64,000 nucleotides of DNA from Acidobacteriota bacterium. GTDB taxonomy: Bacteria; Acidobacteriota; Blastocatellia; Pyrinomonadales; Pyrinomonadaceae. Location of the stretch: the NCBI GenBank assembly GCA_016718135.1, contig JADKEF010000006.1, positions 124,001 to 188,000 of the forward strand, given 5' to 3'. A program made the translations under genes and the position numbers. Position 1 is the first letter of the stretch; each line of letters begins with the position of its first letter. Below are positions 1 through 9,902 of the stretch, one piece after another. Under the pieces are notes generated by a model, which worked only from the letters and a program-made list of their open reading frames with translations, was not told the origin of the DNA and searched no databases.

Positions 1-12
1 TTTGCACACAAT

Positions 13-492
13 CTAACTGTTGGGCGAATACGCGACAGCAGCGTTTAATCCCTTTCGCATACAAACGCTCGCGGAAACATCGGAGTATTGGCCGTAGTTT
101 GGGATCACGGTATAGCCGGAACGTTTGTATAGAGCGATGGCTTCCGGCTGTTTGAAGCCCGTTTCGAGGACGCAGGCGGTAAATTGGTTTTCCTGAGCCC
201 AGCTTTCCAGTTCTGTGAGAATATTCGCAGCGATCCGCTGGCCTCGACTCTCGGGCTTGACGAACATCCGTTTGATCTCGGCCTCGGTGTCGGAAAATCG
301 CTTGAAGGCTCCGCAACCAATTGGTTCGTCATTGACGTAAGCAACAACAGCACCAATGATTCCGGCGAGTTTGTTGAATTGAGCGAAAAAGTAGTGATCT
401 TCGCCGTCGCGTAACTTCAACTCCTCATCAAGTAAAGCCACGAGTGACAAGAGGTCGTCATTTTCGGCATCGGTGCGGATCAACGTAACCAT
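13..492 (-). CDS. GNAT-family N-acetyltransferase
   Basis: A 159-residue protein with the GNAT fold, which moves an acetyl group from acetyl-CoA to an amine; the substrate cannot be read from the sequence. The acetyl-CoA pyrophosphate-binding motif is visible at about residues 79-90 (KPESRGQRIA, a variant of Q/RxxGxG/A). The typical motif-B end EAIALYKRSGY lies at 117-127. The start codon follows the stop of the DUF72 gene by three bases, so the two are probably co-transcribed with coupled translation. Length is normal for a stand-alone GNAT. Family call is firm, substrate unknown. Confidence 0.85.
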   Translation of the reverse strand: MVTLIRTDAENDDLLSLVALLDEELKLRDGEDHYFFAQFNKLAGIIGAVVAYVNDEPIGCGAFKRFSDTEAEIKRMFVKPESRGQRIAANILTELESWAQENQFTACVLETGFKQPEAIALYKRSGYTVIPNYGQYSDVSASVCMRKGLNAAVAYSPNS

Positions 493-495
493 CGG

Positions 496-1368
496 TTATT
501 CAAGTGTTTTCGGCGGGGTTAGATCGCTACCGATCTTTTTGTTGAGCTTTTCAATGAAGTAGGCAGATAAGAGTGGCGATTCCTTCTCGATATTCTGGTG
601 AACAAAGAAATCCAGCTCTTCCAAACCTTGCTTTTTCCAATCCACGATCCGATCGACCCATTCGTCCAGCCTTGCACGGTCAGATTCAGGATCGTTCGCA
701 CCGACCCAACGAATAAACGCCCGCGGCGTTGTTAACCGCATATGCATCAAATCGCGGCGGCCGGCGGTGTCGACGAGGATATTAGTGATACCATTCGACT
801 CGAGTAAGTGATAAAGCTGAGCCGAGATCTCAGGGTCGCCGTACCACTCTTCCTTTCTGAATTCCATCGCCAGCGGGACGTCGTACGTCCAATTGTCCAC
901 GAACCTCTGAACCCGATCGAAGTCTTTCGCCCCGAAATTGTTGTGCATCTGCAGAAAAAGCCCGCCGAGCTTTTCCCTTAGAAACACGACATTTTCCATA
1001 AATTCCTCGACCTTTGCCTCAACATCCTTGAGCCGTGAAAAGTGTGTGATGCTCTGAGTGAACTTTGGAAAATACCTGAACTCCGCCGGAACGCCTTCAC
1101 GCCAGGCCGTATATTGCTTCTCCCAGTATCGTTTGTAAAAGGTTGCGTTCAGCTCAACACAATTGAACTGTGAAGCGTAATACGCAAGCTCATCTTTCAC
1201 CCCCTTCGGATAAAATCCCTTCAGATCCTTGCTATTCCATTTGGCACAGCCGACATAGACCTTGAGATCCATAGCTTTCGATTTTGCCAGGACACGTTTA
1301 GTATCCACGTGGTCGGGCGGTATCGTGAAGTCTATCTCCTCCGGGTTAGGTACTTGTCCGAATTTCAT
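496..1368 (-). CDS. DUF72 (YecE-like) family protein
   Basis: A 290-residue DUF72 protein, a TIM-barrel-like family of unproven function. The family's N-terminal strand motif appears as YVGCAKW at residues 38-44. The conserved VELNATFY segment follows at 71-78, and the FFVHQN segment lies near the C-terminus. The protein has about 35 extra residues before the first strand compared with short bacterial members. It is the first gene of a two-gene minus-strand unit with the GNAT gene and is divergent from mqnE. Family call is good; no function is claimed. Confidence 0.85.
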   Translation of the reverse strand: MKFGQVPNPEEIDFTIPPDHVDTKRVLAKSKAMDLKVYVGCAKWNSKDLKGFYPKGVKDELAYYASQFNCVELNATFYKRYWEKQYTAWREGVPAEFRYFPKFTQSITHFSRLKDVEAKVEEFMENVVFLREKLGGLFLQMHNNFGAKDFDRVQRFVDNWTYDVPLAMEFRKEEWYGDPEISAQLYHLLESNGITNILVDTAGRRDLMHMRLTTPRAFIRWVGANDPESDRARLDEWVDRIVDWKKQGLEELDFFVHQNIEKESPLLSAYFIEKLNKKIGSDLTPPKTLE

Positions 1369-1480
1369 ATATTTCTCTGGCTAAGAGCTAGTAGCTAATA
1401 GCTGGAGGCTCGTGGCTGTTTCGTCAAGACTCCACTCATAAGCTTTTGAGTTCAATTTTGCTAAAATCATAGCATAAGAT

Positions 1481-2581
<1,101 letters not shown>

Positions 2582-2583
2582 AT

Positions 2584-3927
2584 ATGAGGGCTTACACGGT
2601 GAACGGAACCAGGCTCGTTTTTCTATTTATGGTTGGTGTCTTCGTTGCTGGTTCCGCAGCCGGACAGAACAAGGCCCAGTGTGCGGTTGAAGTTGAGCAG
2701 GCCACAGCAACGGCCCAAAAATCTAAGGACTATTCGCAGGCTCTGGCGAAAGCAGAGGAGTGCATTCGCAAGAATCCCAAGTCTGTAGACGCCCTCGTGG
2801 CCCGTGCCGACGTATATGCTAGCAAAGGCGATTTTGATCTTGCTCTTGCCGATGCCAACAAGGCCGTGGCCGGTTCTCCGGCTAGCGGCGATATTCGTTA
2901 CCGGCGCGGATTGATCTTCGACAAAAAGGCGAGAAACACGTTTCTTAAGGATGAAGCATCCGCCAAGACCATACGGAAAGAAGCCAGCGAGGCCGCCTAT
3001 GCAGACTTTGACAAAGCTCTCGAACTCGACCCCAAAAAAGGCGAAGCACTGGTAGTCAAAACGACCTTGCGACGATATTTCATGGGCAGCGGATACTCTA
3101 CGCTCAAACCTGATTATGACCGTGCTATCGAGATCCTGTCGAAAATTGGTAATACCAGGAACCTGGCTAACGCCTATTACGAGCGTGGAAACTCCTATTC
3201 GCTCGAACAAAAGAACGATCTGGCCATCGCTGACTTCACTTCTGCAATAAAGCTCAACCCTGATCATGTCGGGGCTTACTCGCTGCGAGCGACCGTCCAT
3301 TCATCACCCTTCTTCAATCCGAAGCGCGATGTGGATGCGGCGATCGCGGACTACACAAAGGTAATAACGCTCGAACCGGGTGCCTATTGGTACACCAACC
3401 GCGCAGCACTCTTTGAAGAGAAAGGCGACCGGGCAAAAGCCGTCGCCGATTACCGTGCGGCGCTCGCTCTTGAACCGAATAACTACACCGCTAAGACACA
3501 GCTTGCCAAGTTATCCCCGGCTCCGGCGCCAGTGGCCACTCAACCGGTAACACCCCGGCCTCCACAGCCAACGGCAGAGTCGTTTGCTGCCGAAGGCAGG
3601 CGACAGCTTTCTCAAAAAGATTATGATGGTGCGATCAAGTCGCTGACTGATTGCCTCCGGCTAAAATCCGATGCGGCTCCCTGCTACGCATTTCGTGGTT
3701 ACGCTCAAGGGATGAAAGGCGACATAAATGCGGCGAATGTCGACCATGAAGCGGCCGTCAAGCTCAGTCCGAATGAGCCCGCTATCTATTTCGTTCGCGG
3801 AATGATGTTTACTGAGTTAGGCAAGAAAACCGAAGCGATAAACGAATTTAGGAAAGTCCTCAGGCTTGATCCCAACAACAAGCAGGCTCAGTCAGCACTG
3901 CAAGGCCTGGGAGTAGCACCCGACTAA
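2584..3927 (+). CDS. Secreted tetratricopeptide-repeat protein
   Basis: A 447-residue protein when started at ATG 2584, two bases after the mqnE stop. The long open frame upstream of this point is only a shadow of mqnE. A signal peptide covers about residues 1-27 (hydrophobic LVFLFMVGVFVAGSAAG then Q). TPR units follow in two blocks, about 40-320 and 345-445, separated by a proline-rich linker of about 25 residues (SPAPAPVATQPVTPRPPQP). Such proteins are scaffolds in the periplasm or outer envelope; no partner is evident. It probably shares the mqnE transcript, although its job is unrelated. Confidence 0.75.
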   Translation: MRAYTVNGTRLVFLFMVGVFVAGSAAGQNKAQCAVEVEQATATAQKSKDYSQALAKAEECIRKNPKSVDALVARADVYASKGDFDLALADANKAVAGSPASGDIRYRRGLIFDKKARNTFLKDEASAKTIRKEASEAAYADFDKALELDPKKGEALVVKTTLRRYFMGSGYSTLKPDYDRAIEILSKIGNTRNLANAYYERGNSYSLEQKNDLAIADFTSAIKLNPDHVGAYSLRATVHSSPFFNPKRDVDAAIADYTKVITLEPGAYWYTNRAALFEEKGDRAKAVADYRAALALEPNNYTAKTQLAKLSPAPAPVATQPVTPRPPQPTAESFAAEGRRQLSQKDYDGAIKSLTDCLRLKSDAAPCYAFRGYAQGMKGDINAANVDHEAAVKLSPNEPAIYFVRGMMFTELGKKTEAINEFRKVLRLDPNNKQAQSALQGLGVAPD

Positions 3928-3954
3928 TGATGGACATATACACCTAGCAAATCA

Positions 3955-3975
3955 CCCTCCACTTCGGCGCCAACG
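3955..3975 (+). repeat. 21-bp copy of the mqnE 3' region
   Basis: These 21 bases are identical to 2394-2414 inside mqnE (the part encoding LHFGAN). The following 50 bases are GC-rich, like the mqnE tail, but do not align. The copy lies in the 105-bp gap after the TPR gene. It looks like a remnant of a duplicated or displaced mqnE 3' end. Confidence 0.6.
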
Positions 3976-4032
3976 TAAGGTGAAGACCGACATTGCCGCC
4001 GTCGAGGCCGTCCGCCGCGAATAAGATCGTGT

Positions 4033-4773
4033 GTGACAGCTGTTCGCAAGTGGGATGCAGAAAGTCATTGCTTCTATTCCGGGATAAACCTATACTGGCG
4101 AAATAAATTCCCGACAGGAGAAACCACGAGGAGAAAATTGCTTATTTGCTTATCATTGTCGATCATTGCGGCCACCTTCGCGTCATCCGCTCACGCTCAG
4201 GACCTCGAGGAGAATTCGCATTACCGTGAATTCAAGAAGTGGACCGTCGCTGCGCAGCATAAACGGCCGTTGCCGATCGTGTACCAATGGTGCAGGGAGG
4301 CTTACGACAAGATGATCGCGAGCGGTGTCTCGCCATCGACTCGGGTTCCCGAGGAAGTTATGTCGGAAGATATTGACTTCCCCAAGATCGAGTGGAAAGG
4401 TACGGTTAAGGAACTCAATGACAGATTGTGCGCGGGCGGACAAAAGAAACTTAGCGACGACATAGAGGCTAAGCACGCTCCGTTAAAGGCTGCACTAAAA
4501 GCCGACAAACTCCGGCTTGTTATCGATGAGAAAACCGGAACCGTCTATTCGTACGCCTTAGCCGGCGGGAAATACACTAGCGACGCAAAGGCCCTCGCCG
4601 CCGCCAAGGTTTGGTTTCTCGACATCGGCCCGCCGAGCAACGAGGCTCAGAATTGCATTACGGGCGGCAGACGTAACTCGGTTCGCCGCTACACTTTTGA
4701 CGCCGATCACAAGCTGCTCAGCACTACGAAAAAGCAATACTGCGGCGATCCTCCGGCGTCGGCCTATCGGTAA
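4033..4773 (+). CDS. Hypothetical secreted protein
   Basis: A 246-residue protein that I do not recognise. A signal-peptide-like stretch (RRK, hydrophobic core, SSAHA then Q) covers about residues 33-56, so the first 30 residues from the GTG at 4033 are doubtful. A TTG at 4138 preceded by GAGGAG is an alternative start but would lose the positive charges of the signal. The mature part is charged, with conserved-looking cysteines at about 85, 148, 223 and 237 that may form disulfides in the periplasm. It is followed after two bases by the DinB gene on the same strand. Confidence 0.55.
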   Translation: MTAVRKWDAESHCFYSGINLYWRNKFPTGETTRRKLLICLSLSIIAATFASSAHAQDLEENSHYREFKKWTVAAQHKRPLPIVYQWCREAYDKMIASGVSPSTRVPEEVMSEDIDFPKIEWKGTVKELNDRLCAGGQKKLSDDIEAKHAPLKAALKADKLRLVIDEKTGTVYSYALAGGKYTSDAKALAAAKVWFLDIGPPSNEAQNCITGGRRNSVRRYTFDADHKLLSTTKKQYCGDPPASAYR

Positions 4774-4775
4774 CT

Positions 4776-5249
4776 ATGAGTAATACAAATGCCCTTGTCT
4801 CAGCATTGGCAACAGCGCCGGGAGTAATTCTTCCATTGATACGCGAGGTGCCCCCGCAAATCCTAAAGCGTCGTCCGGCTCCGGCGAAATGGTCGGCGTA
4901 CGAGCACGCCATCCACCTGTCGCAATCTGACGTCGCGTTTCGAGCCAGGCTAGATCTGATCCTGTCCACGCCGGAACCGGTCATCAAGACGATCGAAAAT
5001 TCTGCCGAAGACGAAGCGGGAGCGATGCTCGAGGTCGATCTCGACGAGAGCCTCGAACGATACGTCCGCGAACGCAACGCTCTCGTCGAACGGCTAAAAC
5101 AGCTTTCGCCCGAAGAATGGCAAAAAACCGCTGTTCACGAGGCGTTCGATCATTATTCGGTATTCATTATGTTCCGGCATCTGTACGTTCACGAGATGCA
5201 CCACGCTTACCTGCTCGAACAGTTGATGCTCAAGAACGACTGGGAGTAA
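4776..5249 (+). CDS. DinB-family protein
   Basis: A 157-residue four-helix-bundle protein of the DinB/DfsB superfamily. These proteins bind a divalent metal through three histidines, and many are thiol transferases. The likely ligands are in AYEHAIHL (about residue 45) and VHEMHHAYLLEQ (about 140-151). It starts two bases after the upstream gene and is followed two bases later by the SnoaL-like gene, so these form one tight operon. It is one of three DinB-fold proteins in the window. Family call is good, the reaction is unknown. Confidence 0.8.
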   Translation: MSNTNALVSALATAPGVILPLIREVPPQILKRRPAPAKWSAYEHAIHLSQSDVAFRARLDLILSTPEPVIKTIENSAEDEAGAMLEVDLDESLERYVRERNALVERLKQLSPEEWQKTAVHEAFDHYSVFIMFRHLYVHEMHHAYLLEQLMLKNDWE

Positions 5250-5251
5250 AT

Positions 5252-5632
5252 ATGGAAGCTGAGATCGAAGCTGTTAAACAGGCTTACGCCGCGCTCAACC
5301 GGGGTGATATCGATGGTTTCGTAAAAGATTTTGACCCGTGGATCGTGCGTGTCGAGTTCGAAGGATCACCAATGGCTGGAGCATTTCACGGCATCGAAGC
5401 CGTCAAGGCACACGTTGTCCAAGGCCGCTCGACCTGGGCGGAAGGAACTTGCGAACCAAAGAAGTTTGTCACTTCCGGTGACAAGGTGCTCGTACTTTGC
5501 CGCGTCCACGTTCGGCTAAAGGACCAAACCGACTGGCTCGAAGGGAGCACCGCCGATGTGTTCTCATTCCGCGACGGCAAAATCATCGAATTCCGCACCT
5601 TTGCGGACGAACGAGAGGCTCTTGAATATTGA
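5252..5632 (+). CDS. SnoaL-like / NTF2-fold protein
   Basis: A 126-residue protein started at ATG 5252, two bases after the DinB stop. The open frame upstream of it overlaps DinB and is not used. The sequence IEAVKQAYAALNRGDIDGF, the FHGIEAVKAHV segment and the C-terminal FRDGKIIEFRTFAD are typical of SnoaL-like cone-shaped barrel proteins of the NTF2 superfamily. Such domains act as small isomerases, hydrolases or ligand binders. No catalytic residues can be assigned with certainty. Confidence 0.78.
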   Translation: MEAEIEAVKQAYAALNRGDIDGFVKDFDPWIVRVEFEGSPMAGAFHGIEAVKAHVVQGRSTWAEGTCEPKKFVTSGDKVLVLCRVHVRLKDQTDWLEGSTADVFSFRDGKIIEFRTFADEREALEY

Positions 5633-5644
5633 AATGCGGGCTCA

Positions 5645-5674
5645 GGTCAGAGCCGGGATCGATAGCAACTGGGT
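5645..5674 (+). repeat. 30-bp SEPG element, copy 1 (intergenic)
   Basis: A diverged copy (27 of 30 bases) of the element whose perfect copies are at 41344-41373 and, inverted, in purL. Here it lies between two genes, just after the SnoaL-like stop. The open frame across it would still read SEPGSIATG, which shows that the element keeps its phase-1 coding potential. Confidence 0.75.
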
Positions 5675-5853
5675 TTCTACAACATGAATTTCCGGTACGC
5701 TCCGTCCGATTGCAAGACTGTCACAAGCAACCTAAAATAGTGCGAGATGACACAGACCCGGCCGACCCGACCGGCGAGATATTCGATCGGTGCTTTGCTG
5801 GTTCTGCGGCCGAAGAGCAAAAAAGTACCCAGTACCGAAGAGATGACTTATCC

Positions 5854-6495
5854 ATGAATCCAAAGATCGATATTTATATGGCTGCGGGTTGCGGCCGCTG
5901 TCCGCTGGGCAACACACCTGACTGCAAGGTTCACGATTGGACGAGCGAGCTGAGAGCTCTGCGTGAGATCGCACTCGAATGTGGGCTGACCGAGGAGCTA
6001 AAGTGGGGCGTGCCGTGCTATACCGACAATGGTAAGAACGTGCTTATCGTCAGCGCGTTCAAAGAATACGCATCGCTCAGCTTTTTCAAAGGCTCACTTC
6101 TTACGGACAGCGAGAACATACTCGTATCGCCCGGCGAGAATTCACAGGCCGCTCGTTTGCTAAAGTTCACGGGTGTCGACCAGATAGCAGCCATTGAACC
6201 TTCGATCAAGGCTCTCATTGGCGAGGCTGTCGAGGTCGAACGGGCGGGCCTCAAGGTGCAATTCAAATCGATCTCCGAACACGATGTTCCCGCAGAGCTG
6301 ATTCTGAAATTCGACGAAGACCCAGCTTTCGAGGCTGCATTCAACGCTCTGACGCCCGGCAGACGGCGGGGCTATCTCCTTCATTTCTCGCAGCCCAAAC
6401 AGTCCGAGACCCGTATCGCAAGGATCGACAAATGCTCGCCGCAAATCTTTAATGGAATAGGATTACACGACAGGTACAAATCAATGAGTAGGTAG
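5854..6495 (+). CDS. YdeI/OmdA-like DUF1801 family protein
   Basis: A 213-residue protein started at ATG 5854 (NPKIDIYMAAGCGRCPLG). The open frame extends upstream through a repeat element, but that part is not conserved-looking. The N-terminal DUF1801 domain (ALREIALECGLTEELKWGVPCYT, about residues 36-58) is followed by the YdeI/OmpD-associated C-terminal region ending in GRRRGYLLHFSQPKQSETRIARI. Function is poorly known; members are cytosolic and some relate to antibiotic-peptide resistance. It carries an extra CGRC pair near the N-terminus. Confidence 0.8.
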   Translation: MNPKIDIYMAAGCGRCPLGNTPDCKVHDWTSELRALREIALECGLTEELKWGVPCYTDNGKNVLIVSAFKEYASLSFFKGSLLTDSENILVSPGENSQAARLLKFTGVDQIAAIEPSIKALIGEAVEVERAGLKVQFKSISEHDVPAELILKFDEDPAFEAAFNALTPGRRRGYLLHFSQPKQSETRIARIDKCSPQIFNGIGLHDRYKSMSR

Positions 6496-6509
6496 GTAGC
6501 AATTCGCCA

Positions 6510-6947
6510 ATGCCGGAAAAAAGATCGAAACTAGCTCAGATAAAAACAAAACCCACCGCCGCGAGCGTCGGGGATTTCCTCAACGCTGTCCAACCCGAAC
6601 AAAAACGTAAAGACAGCTTCGTGATCCTTGAGATGATGAAAAAGGCGAGCGGGGAGGAGCCCAAAATGTGGGGCGGCTCGATCATTGGGTTTGGGAATAG
6701 AAGATACAAGAGCCCGACGACGGGGCGTGAGGTCGATTGGCTTGAGATAGGTTTCTCGCCGCGCAAGGCGAATCTCTCGATCTATCTCCTCGGCGGACTC
6801 AAGCAGCATGCCGCGACTCTCGAAAAGCTAGGCAAGCATAAGACTGGCGTCGGCTGTCTGTACGTCAATAAGCTCGACGATATAGATCTAGATGTCCTTC
6901 GGGACATGATTGGTGTGTCTCTTAAGTCTGCATCCGCTAGCGAATAA
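6510..6947 (+). CDS. DUF1801 domain protein
   Basis: A 145-residue DUF1801 (YdhG-like) protein with the order TAASVGDFL, MMKKASGEEPKMWGGSIIGFG and the C-terminal DIDLDVLRDMI. The family is small and cytosolic with no proven reaction. It lies 14 bases after the YdeI-like gene, with which it shares the domain, so the pair is probably an old duplication in one operon. A terminator hairpin follows directly. Confidence 0.8.
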   Translation: MPEKRSKLAQIKTKPTAASVGDFLNAVQPEQKRKDSFVILEMMKKASGEEPKMWGGSIIGFGNRRYKSPTTGREVDWLEIGFSPRKANLSIYLLGGLKQHAATLEKLGKHKTGVGCLYVNKLDDIDLDVLRDMIGVSLKSASASE

Positions 6948-6973
6948 AAAAGGCGGCCCGTTTCCGAGCCGCC
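6946..6973 (-). terminator. Rho-independent terminator of katG
   Basis: GGCGGC at 6952-6957 pairs with GCCGCC at 6968-6973. Read on the minus strand, the stem is followed by six Ts (6946-6951). It sits 25 bases past the katG stop and also separates katG from the convergent DUF1801 gene. Confidence 0.75.
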
Positions 6974-6997
6974 GAAGTCCCCAAATTTTCAGTCAAC

Positions 6998-9220
6998 TTA
7001 CGCAAGGTCAAACCGATCAAGATTCATGACTTTGTTCCATGCCGCGACGAAGTCTTTCACAAACTTGTCACCGCCGTCGGCACAAGCGTAAACCTCAGCG
7101 AGTGCGCGAAGTTCTGAGTTCGAACCGAAGACGAGATCGACACGGGTTCCGGTCCATTTTACTTCGCCGGTCTTGCGGTCACGGCCTTCATAGGCTTCAC
7201 CGGTCGGTTCCCATTTCGTGCTCATGTCGAGCAGATTTGTGAAGAAGTCGTTGGTCAACTGGCCCGGACGTGAGGTGAAGACTCCGTGCTTCGAGCCATC
7301 GTAGTTAGCTCCGAGTACACGAAGGCCGCCGATGAGTACGGTCATTTCCGGTGCGGTCAGCGTCAGCAAGTTTGCCTTGTCGACCAGCAATTCCTCGGCC
7401 GGTGTCTTATGGTGGCCCTTCTTGTAATTGCGGAAACCGTCAGCCTGCGGTTCGAGATACTTGAACGAATCGATCTCGGTCTGCTCTTGCGTCGCGTCGC
7501 CGCGGCCTGATGTAAATGGCACTGCAATGTCGTGACCGGCATCCTTCGCCGCCTTCTCGATTGCCGCACATCCACCGAGGACGATCAGATCAGCCAGCGA
7601 CACTGATTTTCCACCAGCATTGAATTCGCTCTGAATTCCGCCAAGCACTCCGAGCACCTGATCGAGCTGAACCGGATTGTTGACCTCCCAGAACTTCTGC
7701 GGCGACAAACGAATGCGTGCACCATTGGCTCCGCCGCGATTGTCGCTGCCTCGGAATGTCGAAGCGGATGCCCATGCAGTCGAGACAAGCTGCGAGATCG
7801 AAAGACCAGACGCCAAGATCTTGGCCTTGAGAGCTGCTTCGTCCCCGGCGTCGATACGCGTCCCGGCAGGGACGGGGTCTTGCCAGATCAGGTCTTCGGC
7901 AGGAACTAGCGGCCCAAGATATCGAGCCTTTGGCCCCATGTCACGGTGTGTGAGCTTGAACCATGCACGTGCAAAGGCGTCGGCAAACTCAGCCGGATTC
8001 TCCATGAATCGACGCGAGATCTTCTCGTAGGCCGGATCCATACGCATCGCCATGTCAGCCGTCGTCATCATCGGCAGATGCTTTTTGTTCGGGTCGGCAG
8101 CGTCAGGAACAGTCGGCTCGGCACCGACGGGCTGCCACTGGTTTGCACCGGCCGGGCTCTTGGTTAGCTCCCATTCGTTGCCGAATAGGGTTTCCCAGTA
8201 GCTGTTGTCCCAAGTGATCGGCGTGGGCGTCCACGCTCCCTCGATGCCGCTGGTGATCGTATCAGCACCTTTGCCGGAGCCGTAGGTACTTAGCCAGCCA
8301 AAGCCCTGAGCCTCGATTGCTCCGCCCTCGGGCTCGACGCCAACATTCGCGGCATCGCCTGCTCCGTGGGCTTTACCAAATGTGTGCCCGCCCGCCGTCA
8401 AGGCGACGGTTTCCTCATCGTTCATTGCCATACGGGCAAATGTTTCGCGAATGTCGCGGGCTGAGAGGAGCGGGTCAGGGTTACCGTCCGGGCCCTCGGG
8501 ATTGACGTAGATGAGACCCATCTGCACGGCCGCAAGTGGATTCTCAAGATCGCGATCGCCGGAGTAGCGGCTGTTTTCCTTGTCGCTGGTCGCGAGCCAT
8601 TCGCCTTCGGCGCCCCAATACACATCTTCTTGCGGCTGCCAGACGTCAGCGCGACCGCCACCAAAACCAAAGGTTTTGAAGCCCATCGTTTCCATAGCAA
8701 CGTTGCCGGTCAGGACAAATAGATCCGCCCATGACAGCTTGCGTCCGTATTTCTGTTTGATCGGCCAAAGCAGGCGGCGTGCTTTGTCGAGGTTGCCGTT
8801 GTCGGGCCAACTGTTTGTCGGAGCGAATCGCTGTTCGCCGTTTCCCGCTCCGCCGCGGCCATCACCGATACGGTATGTGCCGGCGGCATGCCATGTCATT
8901 CGAACAAAGAACGGCCCGTAATGCCCGTAGTCAGCCGGCCACCAGTCCTGTGAATCTGTCATCAACGCTTTAAGGTCAGCCATCACTGCATCCAGATCGA
9001 GCGATTTGAATTCCGTAGCATAATCAAAACCTTCATCCATCGGATCGGCAAGCTCGGAATTCTGCCGCAGGATCTTCAGGTCCAACGCATTCGGCCACCA
9101 ATCGCGGTTCGACCGTTTTGTACTTGTCGTAAAACTGACCGCTCCGCCGGTAAACGGACATCGGCTAGAATCATTGATTTCAAGGGCTTCGCCACTATTC
9201 TGATCTTCGTTGTTTTCCAT
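6998..9220 (-). CDS. katG: Catalase-peroxidase KatG
   Basis: A 740-residue bifunctional haem catalase-peroxidase that removes hydrogen peroxide. The distal triad is R107, W110 and H111 in VRMTWHAAGTYR. The proximal haem ligand is H279 in GGHTFGKAHG. Y238 (LIYVNPEGP) and M264 (FARMAMND) complete the Met-Tyr-Trp crosslink needed for catalase activity. Full length with both the active N-terminal and the degenerate C-terminal peroxidase domain. A good ribosome site (AGGGAG) lies seven bases before the ATG. A perfect 7-1-7 palindrome at 9284-9298 upstream suggests PerR control. Confidence 0.97.
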   Translation of the reverse strand: MENNEDQNSGEALEINDSSRCPFTGGAVSFTTSTKRSNRDWWPNALDLKILRQNSELADPMDEGFDYATEFKSLDLDAVMADLKALMTDSQDWWPADYGHYGPFFVRMTWHAAGTYRIGDGRGGAGNGEQRFAPTNSWPDNGNLDKARRLLWPIKQKYGRKLSWADLFVLTGNVAMETMGFKTFGFGGGRADVWQPQEDVYWGAEGEWLATSDKENSRYSGDRDLENPLAAVQMGLIYVNPEGPDGNPDPLLSARDIRETFARMAMNDEETVALTAGGHTFGKAHGAGDAANVGVEPEGGAIEAQGFGWLSTYGSGKGADTITSGIEGAWTPTPITWDNSYWETLFGNEWELTKSPAGANQWQPVGAEPTVPDAADPNKKHLPMMTTADMAMRMDPAYEKISRRFMENPAEFADAFARAWFKLTHRDMGPKARYLGPLVPAEDLIWQDPVPAGTRIDAGDEAALKAKILASGLSISQLVSTAWASASTFRGSDNRGGANGARIRLSPQKFWEVNNPVQLDQVLGVLGGIQSEFNAGGKSVSLADLIVLGGCAAIEKAAKDAGHDIAVPFTSGRGDATQEQTEIDSFKYLEPQADGFRNYKKGHHKTPAEELLVDKANLLTLTAPEMTVLIGGLRVLGANYDGSKHGVFTSRPGQLTNDFFTNLLDMSTKWEPTGEAYEGRDRKTGEVKWTGTRVDLVFGSNSELRALAEVYACADGGDKFVKDFVAAWNKVMNLDRFDLA

Positions 9221-9283
9221 CTTTGATCTCCCTTCTGTGAATTAGTTTGTAGATACCAAGACTATTTGTACTGCTTATTATAT

Positions 9284-9298
9284 TTAGAATGATTCTAA
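9284..9298. promoter_or_regulatory. PerR/Fur-type operator
   Basis: TTAGAAT-G-ATTCTAA is a perfect 7-1-7 inverted repeat that matches the PerR box TTATAATNATTATAA at 13 of 15 positions. A further ATTCTA hexamer overlaps it on the right (to about 9303), as in extended Fur-family boxes. It lies in the divergent gap between katG and the di-iron protein gene, so it may control both in response to peroxide or iron. Confidence 0.7.
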
Positions 9299-9317
9299 TT
9301 CTAAAATATGTCAAGAG

Positions 9318-9902
9318 GTGAACCTGATTTTTATTGATAGGCTCCCATTCGTCCGATATATTCGCCATGCCTCATCGCTATTCCAAGACAAAATACTGCA
9401 ATATACTCTTAAAGTGCAGACCACCCGCGAAAAGCTTATCCGCATCCTCCAAAATGCCCACGCCGGCGAGTGTGCCGCGGCTTTTGCCTATCGCGGCCAT
9501 TGGATGAGCCTGAAAGACTCTCCGGAGAAAACACGCATCAAGGAGATCGAGGCCGAGGAATGGGACCATCGCCGACGCGTCGGCGGATGGCTCGAAAAAC
9601 TCGATGCAAAGCCAAACAAGATTCGCGAAAAGATCTTCTGGTCGATTGGCCGCACGCTTGGAACAACTTGTTTTTTATCGGGCTGGTTTATGCCGATGTA
9701 TTTCGCCGGTCGACTTGAAAGTCAAAACTCAGTCGAATATGAGGAGGCCGCCGCCTTCGCTCGCGAACTCGGGATGCACGACTGCGTCGAAGACCTGCTC
9801 GACATGGCCCGGGTCGAGGTCGAGCATGAGTTATTCTTCCACGAGACCGTCGCGGGCCATAGGCTGTTGCCGATCATGCGTCGTGTTTTCGGCTGGAGCT
9901 AA
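9318..9902 (+). CDS. Ferritin-like di-iron protein (Coq7-like)
   Basis: A 194-residue protein of the ferritin-like di-iron superfamily, closest in pattern to demethoxyubiquinone hydroxylase Coq7. Metal-ligand motifs are NAHAGECAAAFAYRGH (about 46-61), IEAEEWDHRRR (about 76-86) and MARVEVEHELFFHE (about 163-176). Since the organism seems to make menaquinone, a role in ubiquinone synthesis is unlikely; a peroxide or iron stress role fits its shared PerR-type operator with katG. The start is uncertain: GTG 9318 is poorly spaced from a ribosome site, and GTG 9414 would begin nearer the domain. Its stop overlaps the convergent cstA stop by four bases. Confidence 0.72.
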   Translation: MNLIFIDRLPFVRYIRHASSLFQDKILQYTLKVQTTREKLIRILQNAHAGECAAAFAYRGHWMSLKDSPEKTRIKEIEAEEWDHRRRVGGWLEKLDAKPNKIREKIFWSIGRTLGTTCFLSGWFMPMYFAGRLESQNSVEYEEAAAFARELGMHDCVEDLLDMARVEVEHELFFHETVAGHRLLPIMRRVFGWS

